Shown here piece after piece: positions 36,738-49,106 of a DNA stretch of 64,000 bases. The stretch spans positions 1 to 64,000 of the forward strand of contig NW_026729149.1 in NCBI RefSeq assembly GCF_030272615.1, read 5' to 3'. Made by a program: the position numbers and the translations under genes. This DNA comes from Cryptomeria japonica. Its lineage: Eukaryota; Streptophyta; Pinopsida; Cupressales; Cupressaceae. Under the pieces are notes generated by a model, which ran no database searches, had not been told where the DNA came from, and worked only from the letters and a program-made list of their open reading frames with translations. Within the stretch, counting starts at the first letter, position 1; each line of letters starts with the position of its first letter.

Positions 36738-37587
36738 TAATAAAGGCAAAACCTAAGAAATAGAAAAAAACACAACAAATTGTAATAAAACAAATAATAT
36801 TATGTTATTATAATTGAAAATCAAACTATCTGCAATATATGTACGTACAAGCTAGAGGAATAAATCCTTACTGGTTGCAACACACAGCTTACAAAGTTTT
36901 TTGAAAACCCTTACAAAATAATTTCCAACCCAAAAACTAACTCCCAAAAACTCAACTCCAAAAACTATTACAAGTTTCCTCAAATGAGTCCTAAATATCC
37001 TTCCACCATTTTGGAGCTAAAATTGCAATTTAGAAATTACCATTTGGCAAACAAATGTCAAAACATGATTCTCAAAAATATGAAAATATAGCCAAATTTG
37101 AAAATTGAAACTTTCTTAAAAATCGTCCAACTTTCGACAACCATATTTTTTGATCCAAGAATCAGATTTATGAACCGTTTGAAGTGTCAAAAAGCTCTTA
37201 GAGTGTAGAGTATGATAGGAATCCACTTTTCTCAATCTCGCTATTTTCAGGCAGGTTTGACACCATTTAATGCCTCAAATCTGACTTGGAAATTTTTTTT
37301 TTGGTTTTTCGAGAAATTGAAACTTGAATAAATTTCAAAATATTAATGCTTTTAATTTATTTTTTTTGCCAAAGTGCTTATTTCAAAATATTATGCGTCT
37401 TCAAATGAAAACTTGTTATTTTTGGCAGTTGGCTAGAAAAAGCAGCTTGTCAATTCCGAGAGATGGAATCTCTTATTTGTCCAAAAGGGTATCCAAAATT
37501 ACAAAAACACTAAAAGAAATCGAAAAATAAAATAAAATTTCTGGGTGACACAGTATTGCCCATACACCATCGGATCCTCCTACATCA
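36738..37587 (-). repeat. chromovirus 5' LTR
   Basis: This 850 bp LTR aligns with 30904-31775. It starts TGATGTAGGAGG next to the target duplication TGTAT and ends two bases before the primer binding site, with its terminal CATCA drifted to TTATTA. Confidence 0.85.
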
Positions 37588-37592
37588 ATACA

Positions 37593-37763
37593 CCATTTTC
37601 CAGATTTTATACATATATATTTATATAAACATAATTCAATCTTTTCCAAACCCATATTGCAATTTTAAACACTAAAATCTCCCTCCCATTCAATCTTTTC
37701 AAATTAAAATGCAAGGAGATCAAATCAAAGCTCCAACTTAGAAATCGCAACCAAGGTACAAAT
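37593..37763. other. short spacer between chromovirus and copia elements
   Basis: This is AT-rich, non-coding sequence. It is presumably the continuation of the host into which both elements inserted, and may join to 43979 onward. Confidence 0.4.
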
Positions 37764-38183
37764 TGTTAGTGTAGGTTTTTATTTTCCTAGTTGGGTTTAT
37801 TATTTTCCTTTTTCCTAGTTTTTCCTACACTTTAATTAAGCTTGTTTAGGTTAATAAAGTATGTTTACTTAAGACAAGTGGGTATTTAGGTGTCAGCATG
37901 CTATGAGGAGGTGCATTTACTATGTTTAGACCATCATGGTGGTCTCTCCTCATTGGCCGATATTGCCACCTCCACCCCTCACTTGAGTCTATATAAACTT
38001 GCTACCTTGCTTATATTTTCATATTGGATATTAGATATTGGGAGATTTCTCTTGATGCTATTCTATCATTGAGAATTCAAATCAAGTTTCTCAAGTATTG
38101 TTATTCTGTCCATTTTATTTCCAATATTTTGTTCAAACTCTTTCAATTTGATTCTAGTTTAAATCTGTTTTCTCAGATTTTAA
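37764..38183 (+). repeat. copia 5' LTR
   Basis: It starts TGTTAGTGTAGG and includes a TATATAAA-type promoter (near 37990-38000). It ends just before the primer binding site. It pairs with 43559-43978. Confidence 0.85.
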
Positions 38184-38185
38184 TA

Positions 38186-38199
38186 TGGTATTAGAGCCC
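38186..38199 (+). other. copia primer binding site
   Basis: TGGTATTAGAGCCC differs by one base from the initiator-Met tRNA complement TGGTATCAGAGCC. Confidence 0.8.
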
Positions 38200-39208
38200 A
38201 TTTTGAAGGATTAGATTATTCTAGAGATCTTGTAAAATCTTGTTGTGTTTTCTTTTGCATTTTGTATGATCTAAAAAAGCAGCAAAGATTTATGGAGATC
38301 GAGTAATATTGTTTTACATATATGTTTTATTTGCAAAACAAGGTTTTTGAAGTTTAGATTTGTGAAGGACATTTCAAATAGTGTGTTGTGAGGCCTGACA
38401 GACCTTTCTTCTATGTTTGGAAGACCCAAAAACCTCTATTTTTGTATAAAGTGTGTGCATATCAAACACCAGAAGCTTTGCCTGTCATTTTTTCTTTGTG
38501 GAAGACATTTTTTTTACACTGTGGCCCCATCTTCGGCAAGCGATAAAGAAAAATGGATTTCTAGGTTTGTTTTGTAACTAAAAAAACCATCTGGGTTGTT
38601 GTCAGATTATGCATCAAGTAAACAGATATTTTGAAAATGGCATAAAAAAGATTCAACCAGACCCCTCACCATTGCAGTTTCCATTTTTGCATCTGATCTT
38701 GAAATGAGATGTTCTCAATCATATAGAGGAATTTTTTAGTACGATTTTGCTTGGTATGTGGTATTTTTTCATGCTCTTTGTAGCAGTGTAATCATTTTTT
38801 TCTTAGAAGTTACCAATGTTCCATAAATTAAGTTTATCAGCAGATTTGAAGGGCAGTCCCTGTTTTATGAACTTCAAAGCACTATAACTTTCACGTATGA
38901 TCTCGGATTTAAGTAATTATTTTTTTGAAAGTGCATATTTTTTCAATTATAATACTTTGGTTTTGGTTTGATGTTCATATTATGAGATATTATTTTTTGC
39001 CTTCAATATTTGTGTCCATTTTTTGGACTTTGTAAAACTCTGGAAAATAACTCCAGCATTGTAAATGAATTAAATTATAAAGTTCCACCTTATAATATTT
39101 GGGGGCGGGTTATTTTTTATATAGTAAAAAGGGGGGGTGGTCCAGTGTGTTCTCTCTGAGTTTTTCGTCTCTCTTTCCTGCACAAGCAATCTTACTTTCT
39201 GCATTAAA
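38200..39208 (+). other. copia untranslated leader
   Basis: About 1 kb lies between the primer binding site and the gag start. No conserved ORF is visible. This is long for a copia leader. Confidence 0.5.
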
Positions 39209-40200
39209 ATGGATCAAAATATAGTACCAATACTCACACCTTACAAATACTATGAGCGGAAGCCAAAAATGATAATCTATCTTAAGAAGTTGGGTTTGTT
39301 TAGAGTAACTATGGGACTTGAAACTGAACCAACACTAATTGCAGAAAAGCCAAAATGGTTTAACAAATGTGATGAAGCTTATGGTACTCTATGTATGTCT
39401 ATATCTTCTGATCTTCTTTTTCATGTTGAATCTATTACAACTCCAAATCATGTATGGACAACATTAGAAGGGTTTTTTGGTAAACAAGATGAGTTAACGG
39501 GACAACAATTGGAGAATGAGCTAATAGGGATAAATCCATGTAATTTTGATACAATTCAAGACTTCTTCACAAAGCTAAAGGTTGTAAGATTAAAATTGAA
39601 GGCGTGTGGGATAGATAAGAAATATTCTCAATTGATTCTAAGAATTCTTTCCAAACTTGCTCCAAACTATTTAGTTTTTGTTTCTACTTTCTATGCTACA
39701 AAAGTGCCTTAGGAACCAGCTTTAAAATGCCTTCTCTTGATGATTTTGCAAAAGAACTAACACAAGAATAGGATAAGATGATCCAAATGGGCACAATGAA
39801 GCCCTCTAAATCTCAAGCCTTGGTTTCCAACCAAGGTACACAGATCAAAATGGGCTTTCTAAGAAAGGAAAGAAACAAAAGAACCAAAGAGAAAAGAAGC
39901 AAGAATAGAAGCTAGTTACTTCAAAAAAAAATTAATGATTCATCTTCTCCAAAGGGTGAAAAGCCCAAGAAGGAGAAAACTAAGTGTTCCTATTGTAAGA
40001 AACCTGGTCATGATGAACATAAATGTCTAAAGAAACAGATTGATCATTTGACTCATCTTGTAGAAAATAGCAACATCAAGGTACCTGATTCTATCAAACC
40101 AAGTTCATCTCAGGAATCTTCAAAGGACACAAGTAAGGGGAAAGGAAAGGGAAAGGCCCTAGTTGCTATTTCTTCCTAGCCTAATTCCTAGATTATTGAC
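39209..40200 (+). pseudogene. copia gag
   Basis: The gag opens at 39209 (MDQNIVPILTPYKYYERKPK) and stays open to 39712. It shows the UBN2-like core: MIIYLKKLGLF, then HVWTTLEGFFGKQDE and FDTIQDFFTKLKVVRLKL. After a stop at 39710-39712 the basic tail continues to a perfect CCHC knuckle at 39985-40026 (CSYCKKPGHDEHKC). Gag packages the element RNA; the internal stops make this copy inactive. Confidence 0.85.
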
Positions 40201-40700
40201 TCGGGTACTTCGCACCACATGGCTTCAGGAAAGGATAGTGTTTCCTCCTTGGAGTCATGTTCTATGCCATCTATTCTATTGGATGATGACACTCCTTCCG
40301 AAGTGCATGGTAGAGGGTCTATTGACATGGGTGAATGAACATTTTAGGATTTCCTTTGTGTTCCATATTTATCAACTAATCTCCTATTTGACTATCAGAT
40401 CACTCACACTAGCTCTAGCAAGTGGGTAGAGTTCACTCTAGACACAGTGGTAATTAGTGAGATGCATAATGGGTCTACAATTGAAGTGGGAAAGACATAT
40501 CACCTATCTATACTGTATCACTTTTCTCACTTTATTCATTATTCTCCTTCACTTACATTGCTTACTCATTTAGATGAGGTGAGTCATTTGTGGCATCAAC
40601 GGTTTGGCCAGTTGAACTACCACTACTTGAAGCAGCTCAGTCAACATGACATGGTTATAGGATTGCCTTCTATCCGATTTCTCGATAAATTTTTTCAAGG
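40185..40700 (+). pseudogene. copia protease and GAG-pre-integrase
   Basis: The protease motif IIDSGTSHHMAS is intact at 40198-40221 (DSG catalytic site). The GAG-pre-integrase segment follows at about 40580-40690 (HLWHQRFGQLNYHYLKQL). Frameshifts separate the two. Confidence 0.8.
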
Positions 40701-40739
40701 ATGAATTCTTGGCAAGCACCTTGAAGAAAAAATTGATAA

Positions 40740-41480
40740 AGACAAAGCATGGAGAACCATAGAGCTTTCGGAGCTAGTTCATAGTGATTTAGAAAAACCA
40801 TTTCCAAATCATTCTTTCAGTAGGGCCAAATATGTCTTGACATTCATTGATGATCTTTCTTGGTACACCTTTGTATATTTTCTTAAACAAAAGTTTGAGA
40901 TATTTGATACTTTTCAGGAATTCAAAGCCTTTGCAGAGAACAAATCAAGGAAAACTATCAAGGTTTTGCGCACCAATAATGGGGGAGAATAAGTCAACCA
41001 GAGGTTTGAGCAGTTTTGAATCTCAAAAGGCATTGATCTTCAACACATAGTTCCCTACACTCCACAACAAAATGGAGTTGTTGAATGTAAGAATCAGTCC
41101 TTGAAGTAAATGGCTAATTGTATGATCCACTCCAGATCATTGGCACCTCAGTATTGGGCAGAGGCCATCAACTATGCATGTTATATCTAGAATCGGGTTC
41201 CTCATCGAGTTGTGAAGAAGGTAACTCCTTTACAAGCTTTGACTGGTCAAAAACCCATAGTCAAACACTTTCATGTGTTTGGGTCTCCTGCATGGGCCCA
41301 TATTCCAGAAGAGAAATGCAAGGCTTGGATCCACAGAGAAAGGATTGCATATTTGTTGGGTATCCAGATGGTTTCAAAGGCTACAGGCTTCTCCATCTTA
41401 CCACACATGAGCTTTTCATTCAAAGTGTTCATTTTGAGGAGGATACTTCCAGTTCTTCTTCTACCACTTCTCTAGCTTTC
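40740..41480 (+). pseudogene. copia integrase
   Basis: The core reads ELVHSDLEKPF, then FIDDLSWYTFVYFLK, then IKVLRTNNGGE, then YTPQQNGVVECKNQS. The first Asp and the final Glu are present. The second catalytic Asp is Asn (40975-40977), and a stop follows at once. The C-terminal part (AWAHIPEEK, then DCIFVGYPDGFKGYRLL) is kept in a shifted frame. It is followed by a Ser-rich linker (41450-41640). Confidence 0.85.
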
Positions 41481-41797
41481 ATTTCTATGGAGACATTGCA
41501 ACTTCATGATGATAGTTCTTCTGAGGAATCTTATTCCTCCACTTCAAATGACAATGATGAGGATTCATCTTCCTCCTCTTGTGGCAATCATTCAAATGGT
41601 GATGATTCTCCTCTAGATGCTCCTCATTCTCCAGCTACTAGGTCTCTTTGGGCTCGTCAAACATTGGAGTCAGCAGGTGATTGGGTTGGTGATCCTTCAA
41701 ATAAGAGAAGAACAAGGTCTCAATTTGAGCATGCTCCACATCTCTTCTTTGCTATAGCTATAGATCCACAATATTTTTGAGAAGCTTTAGGTTTCCC

Positions 41798-42760
41798 TGA
41801 GTGGGATGCTGCTATGCAAGAGGAGTTCAATTAATTGGAAAGGAACCATACTTGGGATTTAGTCCCTCTTCCTAAGGGAAGGAAAATTGTTAGGTGCAAG
41901 TGGATCTATCGACCAAAATTTGATGTAGATGGGTCGATTGAGAAGCATAGGGCTCTCTTGGTCGCCAAAGGATTATCCCAGGTTGCTGGGATTGACTATT
42001 CTGAGACTTAAATGTGCTAGTTGCCAAGATGAATTCCATTTGACTTTTCCTTTCTATTGCTACATCCCATCACTGGGAAGTTCATCAGATGGATGTGAAG
42101 AGTGCTTCTCTTCATAGTGTCCTTCAGGAGGAGATATATATGGAGCAGCCACAGGGATTCGTCTAGTATCCTTCACTTTTTTGTCACCTTCAAAAGTCTC
42201 TCGATGACCTTAAATAGGGCCCCCGTTCCTGGTATACCAAGATGGACTTCTTCCTTCTGTTAGTTGGGTTCACATAGTGCCATTTTGATCCAACTGTCTA
42301 CATTTTGTAGAAGGATGATACTCTCACCTTCCTTGTTCTCTATGTTGATGACTTGTTGATCATTGGGAGTTACTCATCTTGTATCAAGGCAATCAAAACA
42401 TTCCTTCATGATCGTTTCTTGATATCTGACGTAGGCCTACTCCACTACTTCCTAGGGATTGATATCACTCATTCGTGTTCTCGTATCTTCATTAGACAAC
42501 CTAAGTATGCTCTTGACATTTTGCATGGCTGACTGTAAGCCTGCACCAACTCCATTTCTGTCAAGAGTCAAACTTGAGGCTTCTTGTTCTTCACCCTTGG
42601 CAGATGTTACTTTGTATCATCAATTAGTTGGAAGCCTCATATATTTCATATGCAGTGGGCCTGGTCTCCAGGTTCATGCAGAAGCCACATGAGTTGCATT
42701 GGAAAGTAGCTTAGAGGATTCTTCACTATGTAGAGGGTACTCTCAGTTATGGGATTCATT
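41798..42760 (+). pseudogene. copia reverse transcriptase
   Basis: RT motifs appear in order: RNHTWDLVPLPKGRKIVRCKW, near 41840-41910; DVDGSIEKHRALLVAKGLSQ, near 41925-41985; and the YVDD active site at 42341-42352. Several stops and at least two frameshifts break the chain, and the palm between them is damaged. Confidence 0.85.
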
Positions 42761-43245
42761 ATACGACGGGTGTGGATATTGACTTGGTGTGATTTACAGA
42801 TTCAGATTGGGCAGGTGATTCTCAGGATCGCAAGTCCACTTCAGGGTATTTCTTCTCTCTTGGTTCTAGTCCAGTTTCTTGGTCGAGCAAGAAACAATCT
42901 ACTATTTCTCTTTCATCTAGTGAGGATGAGTATCGAGTAGCAGTTAATGCTTCTACTGAGGCCATTTGGATTAAGAACATTCTCACTAAGTTTGGCATTT
43001 CCTTTCAAAAGCCCGTAGTTATCTTTTGTGACAACCAGAGTGCTATTCAGATTTCTCGCAATCTGGTCCATCATCAATGGACCAAGCACATTGAGATTCA
43101 CATGCACTACATTCAGGAGCTGCTTCATGAGCAGGTTCCTAATCTTCAATACTATTCGGCATCAGATCAAATAGCACACATCTTCAGCAAACCCTTCACT
43201 AAGAGCAAGTTCATTCATTTGAGAGCTTTTCTTGTGGTGCGATAG
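42760..43245 (+). pseudogene. copia RNase H
   Basis: The segment reads DSDWAGDSQDRKSTSGYFF, then VSWSSKKQSTISLSSSEDEY, then the conserved NQSAIQISRN and TKHIEIHMHYIQEL. It is close to the family consensus and open for over 400 bases, ending with a natural stop at about 43243. Confidence 0.85.
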
Positions 43246-43276
43246 GTGTTCACTTTTGTTGGGGGACTTCTTAGTT

Positions 43277-43420
<144 letters not shown>

Positions 43421-43550
43421 TCTATGGGGGCATGTACTCTCCTTTGTCAGGGAGAACTTCATCTTTGTTGAGGGGGAGGACTATGTACATGGGTACCTCA
43501 TCAGGCTTCATTTGTCAAGACCCATATTTTTACCCACCTAAGCTATGCTT

Positions 43551-43558
43551 AAGGGGGG
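43551..43558 (+). other. copia polypurine tract
   Basis: AAGGGGGG lies immediately before the 3' LTR, whose TG start has become TA. Confidence 0.75.
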
Positions 43559-43978
43559 TATTAGTGCAGGTTTTTATTTTCCTAGTTGGGTTTATTATTT
43601 TCCTTTTTCCTAGGTTTTTCCTACACTTTAATTGAGCTTGCTTAGGTTAATAAAGAATGCTTACTTAATACAAGTGGGTATTGAGGTTTCAACATGCTAT
43701 GAGGAGGTGCATTTACTATGTTTATACCATCATGGTGGTCTCTCCTCATTGGCCGGTATTGCCACCTCTACCCCTCACTTGAGTCTATATAAATATGCTA
43801 CCTTGCTTGTATTTTCATATTGGATATTGGATATTGGGAGATTTCTCTTGATGCTATTCTTTTGTTGAGCATTCACATCAATTTTCTCAAGTATTGTTGT
43901 TTTATTCATTTTATATCCAATATTTTGTTCTAACTCTTTCAATTTGATTATGGTTTATTTCTGTTTTTTCAGATTTAA
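43559..43978 (+). repeat. copia 3' LTR
   Basis: This LTR is 420 bp, the same length as the 5' LTR. It aligns throughout and ends before a run of A residues. Confidence 0.85.
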
Positions 43979-44930
43979 AAAAAAAATTAACTTGATGAAG
44001 AACAAATAAAATCTCATGAATCCAACCACACAATCTTCAATTTCAATCAACAAGTCCTAAACAATCCAAGCTTCAACCAAATCCAAAATTAAAATGCAAT
44101 CAAAATGCTCCTGTACAGTATACCGACAACATTCCTAGAAAGCTCAATAAATAGGCAATTTAATGAAAACTATAAAAAATAATGAACCAATCAAAATATT
44201 TCATAAAACTATATATTATACCTACCATACATAATATCGACACATATAATATTAAATAGTTTTATCTACCTACCTCCCACAATTGAGCCAATAAGGTAAA
44301 AGGGTAGGTAACATATATATTTTCTCAATTAACCATATAGTAACAAGAGGAAATAATATTATTACAAACAATAATAGATTATTAATAAATCAAACCTATG
44401 AATAAATAAATTAAATAAATAAAGACTAACATAAATAAAATTCAATTAATTATAAAATCAATATCAACATAAGAAACATTAATAAACAATAAATAATTAA
44501 ATAAAATCAAATAAACAGTAAATCATTAAACCAATTAAATTAAGTAAACAAACATTAGAACCCAATAAATAAATAATTAATAAATCAATAAATTAATCTC
44601 AATCCAATAAATATCGAATCTCAACAATATCAAATAATCATTAAATAATAAATAAACCAAATATATAAATAGCCATGCTATATGATAAATTAATCTAAAC
44701 ATTAATAAATTATATTAATCCAATTACTAATTAAATAATAACTATGCAACCACATCACCTCAAGCAACCCGACAAAGGGTCAAACACTGACGCAAGACTC
44801 TAACGACCAACTTGTGCCACAACACAAAACTGACAAAGTGAATAGCTTAAGCCTAGAGTATGAGAGGGAAACACATGCCATCTCCAACAACTTGCCACTG
44901 GGATAAAGAAACACTCAGACTTGTGATACC
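43979..44930. other. very AT-rich unclassified segment
   Basis: Most of this stretch consists of AATAAATAAA-like words with no ORF. The last ~170 bases are GC-richer. On the minus strand, TGGTATCACAAG near 44928-44917, preceded by CTCCA-CT, resembles an LTR end and primer binding site, but no matching LTR could be found. It could be the internal region of the host element of the right arm. Confidence 0.35.
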
Positions 44931-44938
44931 AAGTGGAG

Positions 44939-45163
44939 TCAATATCTGGTACCTACAAACCTGCATCCACCACTAAACACAATACAACATATATACAACA
45001 CATCAGTGAATAGGGTGTCTAAAAGGATGGTGTAACGAGCACATCGGTGAATGAAGGTTTGTTGTTGGGTTTTGGTAAGGGGTGGGGGAATGACATTGTC
45101 TTTTAGGAAAGTGAAGGTTTCTTGGTACCAGGGGGACTCAGGACCAACGAGTACACACACCAT
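44939..45163 (-). pseudogene. Tat pol linker before integrase, truncated
   Basis: The minus strand reads PWYQETFTFLKDNVIPPPLT then RCARYTILLDTLF. This corresponds to the segment that precedes the integrase zinc-binding domain in Tat elements. Homology ends near 45020; the remaining codons look like unrelated sequence read by chance. Confidence 0.6.
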
Positions 45164-45454
45164 TTAAGATTTTGGTAGATCGTATGCCAATATAAATAGT
45201 TGCCTGATCAAGAACTCACACTTCTAACTATGTGTTGGTATCTAAAGGAGGGAGCCCATGGTGGCCATTGCATCTGGAGCCGTATTGTTTGTTCATGGGA
45301 CTTTATCAAACTTGATTGTTGTGAAGGGCTTCTTAAGATCTTCAACCATGCTATGATAGGGGAGGAGTTTGTCATCTTCTGTTTGGTATTTGTCATTGAC
45401 TTGTTTTACGACAAGTTGTGAATCACCATAGACTTTTAATTCCCCTATCTTCCA

Positions 45455-46160
45455 CTAGATAGCCAAGTGTAATCCTATAATGAGTGCCTCATATTTTGTG
45501 ATGTTGGTACATGCAAAAGCTATCTTGTATGAATTTGGGAAGCAATCTCCTTGAGGTGTGATCAGTAGTATTCCTGCCCTCGATCCATTTTGTGTGCAAG
45601 AGCCATCAAAGTATAACTGCCATGTGGAGGATGTGGTGACAGTCATAATGAATTCATTTGGTAATTCTGTGAGAATAGGATGGTCACCTGGAAGTGGAGT
45701 GTCAGTGAGTTGATCTATGATGACTTGTCCTTTGATTGATTTTTTGCCTACATATTTAATATCAAACTCGCTTAACAACATGACCCATTTAGTGGTTCTA
45801 CCAATGAGGGCAGCTTTTGACAAGAGATATTTAAGCAGGTCAATTTTAGCAATCAATTTTGTTTTTTTGTTCAGCATATAGTGTTGGAGTTTCTGTGTGC
45901 TAAACACCAATGCCAGGCATGCCCTTTCAATTGGGGTATAATTGAGTTCATACCCCAATAGTGTTCAACTGATGTAATATATGGCATGTTCCTTCCCTTG
46001 ATCATCTGTTTGTGCCAACAATATCCCCAATGCCACCATGGTAGACCATATGTTTTAAATAAGAGGTTTTCCAAGAGTAGGAGGCATAAGCACTGGTGGT
46101 GACGCCAGATATTCTTTTAGTTTTTCAAAGGCCTTTTGACACAAGCAGACCCATTTTAAT
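45455..46160 (-). pseudogene. Tat RNase H and additional RNase H
   Basis: The first RNase H is represented by YTPIERACLALVFSTQKLQH and the FDIKYVGKKSIKGQVIIDQL region. It is followed by WQLYFDGSCTQNGSRAGILL and TKYEALIIGLHLAI of a second, archaeal-like RNase H. That second domain is typical of Tat/Ogre elements. RNase H removes the RNA strand during reverse transcription. Frameshifts join this to the RT upstream. Confidence 0.85.
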
Positions 46161-46161
46161 T

Positions 46162-46938
46162 TTATGTCTTTGTGCAACAGGTGTGCATATGGATGGCACT
46201 TATCTGCCAGTTGTGAAATAAAATGTCTAACAGATTGGAGTTTCCCCTGGAGGCTACGCAGTTGTCTAAGAGTTTTGGTGGAGGCATTTCCACGATGGCT
46301 TTCACCTTTGCAGGGTTGACCTCGATGCCTCTGCGAGAAAAAATGAAACCTAGTATTTTTCTTGATGTCACACCAAAAATACACTTCTTAAGATTTAGGC
46401 ACAATTTGTATTTTTCCAATCTTTCAAAGATCTGCCTTAAGATAGGGATGTGTTCATGTCTTGTCTTTAAATTGCCTAGCAGATCATCTACATAGTCCTC
46501 CATAATTTTATGCAAGAGATCATGAAATATTGTCATCATGGCACACTGATATGTGGCTCTAGCATTTTTGAGGCCAAAAGGCATGAACTGGTAATAGAAA
46601 GTGCCCCATGGTGTTGTGAATGTAGTTTTATGTTGATCTTTGTCTTCAATCCTTATTTGATTATATCTAGAAAATCCATCCACAAGTGATAGCATCTCAT
46701 GTCTTGTTGTAAGGTCCACAATCATATCTATGTTGGGGAGCGGGAAATAATCTTTAGGACAAGCCTTATTTAGATCTTGAAAATTAGTACAGATGCAGAT
46801 GCCCCCAGCGGGTTTGCCGACAAGTACAATTTTCGAGACCCATTCAGCATAGTCTATTGGTTTGATGAATTCTGCATCCAACATCTTTTGGATTTCTGCC
46901 TTGAATAGGATTGTAATATGTGGATGCATTTTGTGCAA
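46162..46938 (-). pseudogene. Tat reverse transcriptase
   Basis: This is a nearly uninterrupted RT on the minus strand. It contains EFIKPIDYAEWVSKIVLVGK, FQDLNKACPKDYFPLPNID, LSLVDGFSRYNQIRI, TPWGTFYYQFMPFGLKNARA and the YVDD active site (46494-46483). The normally conserved second lysine in VPKK is changed. It is one of the longest intact pol domains in the window. Confidence 0.9.
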
Positions 46939-47428
46939 CTTTTTTTTTACAAGTTTTTCATCTGGGAGATAGTGAGATTATGAACCACAAGTTAGGATCT
47001 AGATCTAGCATATCAGCATAGGACCATGTGAAATTGATTTTTTTCTTTGTGAGGAAATTGATGAAGTCTTATTTCTCTTGCTCTATGAGGGACTTGACAA
47101 TGAGCACGCTTTTCAGAATATCTTTGGTGCACATATTGATACTATCTGTTTCTTCTATTAACATATTTGACCTATCTTATGGAAGATAACCAATGGTAGG
47201 GAGGTCAAGTCCCTCATCCTCAAGTGCCTTTTCTAGGTTTTCACTTTCGGATATGCCCCTTTTTTTTTCTTTTTGCTCATCGAAAGGTGCCTCAGAGAGG
47301 TTTTCACCTAGGGAATCATGTTTTCTCTTTTCATTATCCTTTTTGTGGCTAAGGGCATTGACCTGACTACCAAAGTATCACTTTTCATGTAGTTGAATAC
47401 CATGTACTCTATTGCAGTCTTCCAAATT

Positions 47429-48540
47429 TCACATAGTCAGGAGAGTAATGAGAGCATTATCATCGGTGCAGATATCTAAAGTGGTTTTGTCTCGTTGGCC
47501 CCAGTATATGAGTTCAGGATGGACAAGATGTAGCTTATGTGAAATGAGAGGGGTTATGGGGGTGATGGCATTGACGTGAGTGTCAAAGAAGATATCATTT
47601 TCATATTCATAAGGAATTTCATGGAACTCCTCTTTGTCAGAGCTTTGGATATCCAAGAAATGACTTGAAGGGGCACCAATGATATTAATATTAGGCACCA
47701 GGGTGTACCCCAAGCCTCTTTTGTACTTGTAGGAGATAGGATTTATTGGTGCTTTTCTTCCTTTCTCCTCTGGTCCCAAGCCATGTCATTTGTAACCCAT
47801 TTTTTCAACTATAGCTGATGCTTTTGGGTACATTTTTTTAGATATTTTTGTTGGATCTTCATCTTCTTCTTGGAACAACCAGGAAGTGTGTCGAGGCTCT
47901 CCTCATCAAGTGGGTCCCATCTATGGAAGGTGGTATTTTTGCATTGTATGACCGATTTTTGATCTTTTTTGAGCTCTTTTGGTTTGCCAAATGACTTAGG
48001 AGATAAGGGGAGGTTGCCTATTAATAAGACATCCTCCAATTTGTATTCTCCACAACCATTATCCAAGATCTTGATATGTGTGTGTGGTTGGGATGAGGTG
48101 GAGGCAACATTTGATGTGTCAGATGGAAGAGTTGGCGAGGGTTTATTTAGTGGGAAATGATATGGATGCTTCCCTTCTAAGAGCTTGCAATATTGAAAAG
48201 GTTGTGGATCACCTTTGATAATGATCTCTCTTCCATTGAAGGGGAATTTAATGCATTGGTGATAAGTGGAGGGTACGGCCTGCAAGGAGTGAATCCATGG
48301 CTGAACCAAGAAGGATGTTGTAGGGGAGATCAAGATCTAGTACTTGGCAAGGGGTTTCAATTGTGATAGGGCTCACTTGAAGAGGTGAGGTGATCATGCT
48401 GTTTGAAACTCTTTTTGCATTATCATATTCTTTTATCAGAAAGTCCCAATTGTTTTATTAACTTGTATGTACACAGATTGAGTCAGGATCCACCATCTAT
48501 CAGGATACATTTGACCTTGTGCTTCTAGATAAGGGCTTTG
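47429..48540 (-). pseudogene. Tat protease region
   Basis: On the minus strand LIDGGS near 48510-48484 marks the aspartic protease site in the DGG form used by this lineage, followed by a stop. Further on come FLVQPWIHSLQAVPSTYHQ (from about 48310) and KYKRGLGYTLVP (about 47740), both characteristic of Tat polyproteins between protease and RT. Several frames are needed to read it. Confidence 0.75.
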
Positions 48541-49106
48541 ATGTGCAAAGGTTTATTATGGCCTTCATCTGTAGGAGCATCATTGGAAGTGAACACAAGG
48601 TGTTGTTGGGTAGAAAGGTTTCTAATGAGAGCTTGAAATTGGGTAGCATTGATATTATCAGGAACACAAGACTCAAGGAGGGCTTGTTCCAAAATTTCTT
48701 TATGGATAGGAGAAGTCTTGAGAAGTTCTAGAATGGAGATCTATGCGGGGGTCTTCCTGAGTTGGTCAAGGAGGTCATATCGGTGGCTAGAAGATATGGA
48801 TGGAGGGTTTGGGGGGGGAGGAGCTCCTTGGATGGTGACTTTACCTTGGTGCATGGCTACATTGCAGTCATTCTGAGATTAGGGGGTGGAAGGTGTAGCA
48901 CCTTTAATGACTATCCTAGTAGGATTAGATCTACTTTGGGAAGGGGGAGGATTTACTCCTTGGATAGTTATGACATCAATATGATTGTCTGTGGGCTTAA
49001 TGCAACCTACTAAAGAGTCAAAGTTGGTTATGTGATTAGTGTAGTCATAGTTCACTATGTTAGATGATGATCCTTTTCCCTTATCATGTTTCAGGAATGG
49101 TTCCTG

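Larger units (their letters stand above)
30904..37587 (-). mobile_element. complete but inactive Ty3/gypsy chromovirus
   Basis: On the minus strand the element runs 5' LTR (37587-36738), primer binding site, gag, protease, RT, integrase, chromodomain and 3' LTR (31775-30904). LTR ends are TGATG and (T)CATCA-like. A 5 bp target duplication flanks it: TGTAT at 37592-37588 and TCTAT at 30903-30899, one base apart. The unmutated TGTAT is also present in the left arm at 6595-6599. The chromodomain and polyprotein order place it among chromoviruses. Many stops, shifts and an insertion at 34130-35310 make it non-autonomous. It is inserted in the short internal region of the long-LTR element, about 190 bp from that element's polypurine tract. 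Confidence 0.85.

Noticed and set aside
37890-38072. ORF in the copia 5' LTR, with a similar one at 43632-43868
   Set aside because: Both lie inside the LTR pair and are explained by LTR identity.
45200-45421. Plus-strand ORFs over the Tat pol region
   Set aside because: They are antisense shadows of the RNase H and linker frames on the minus strand.
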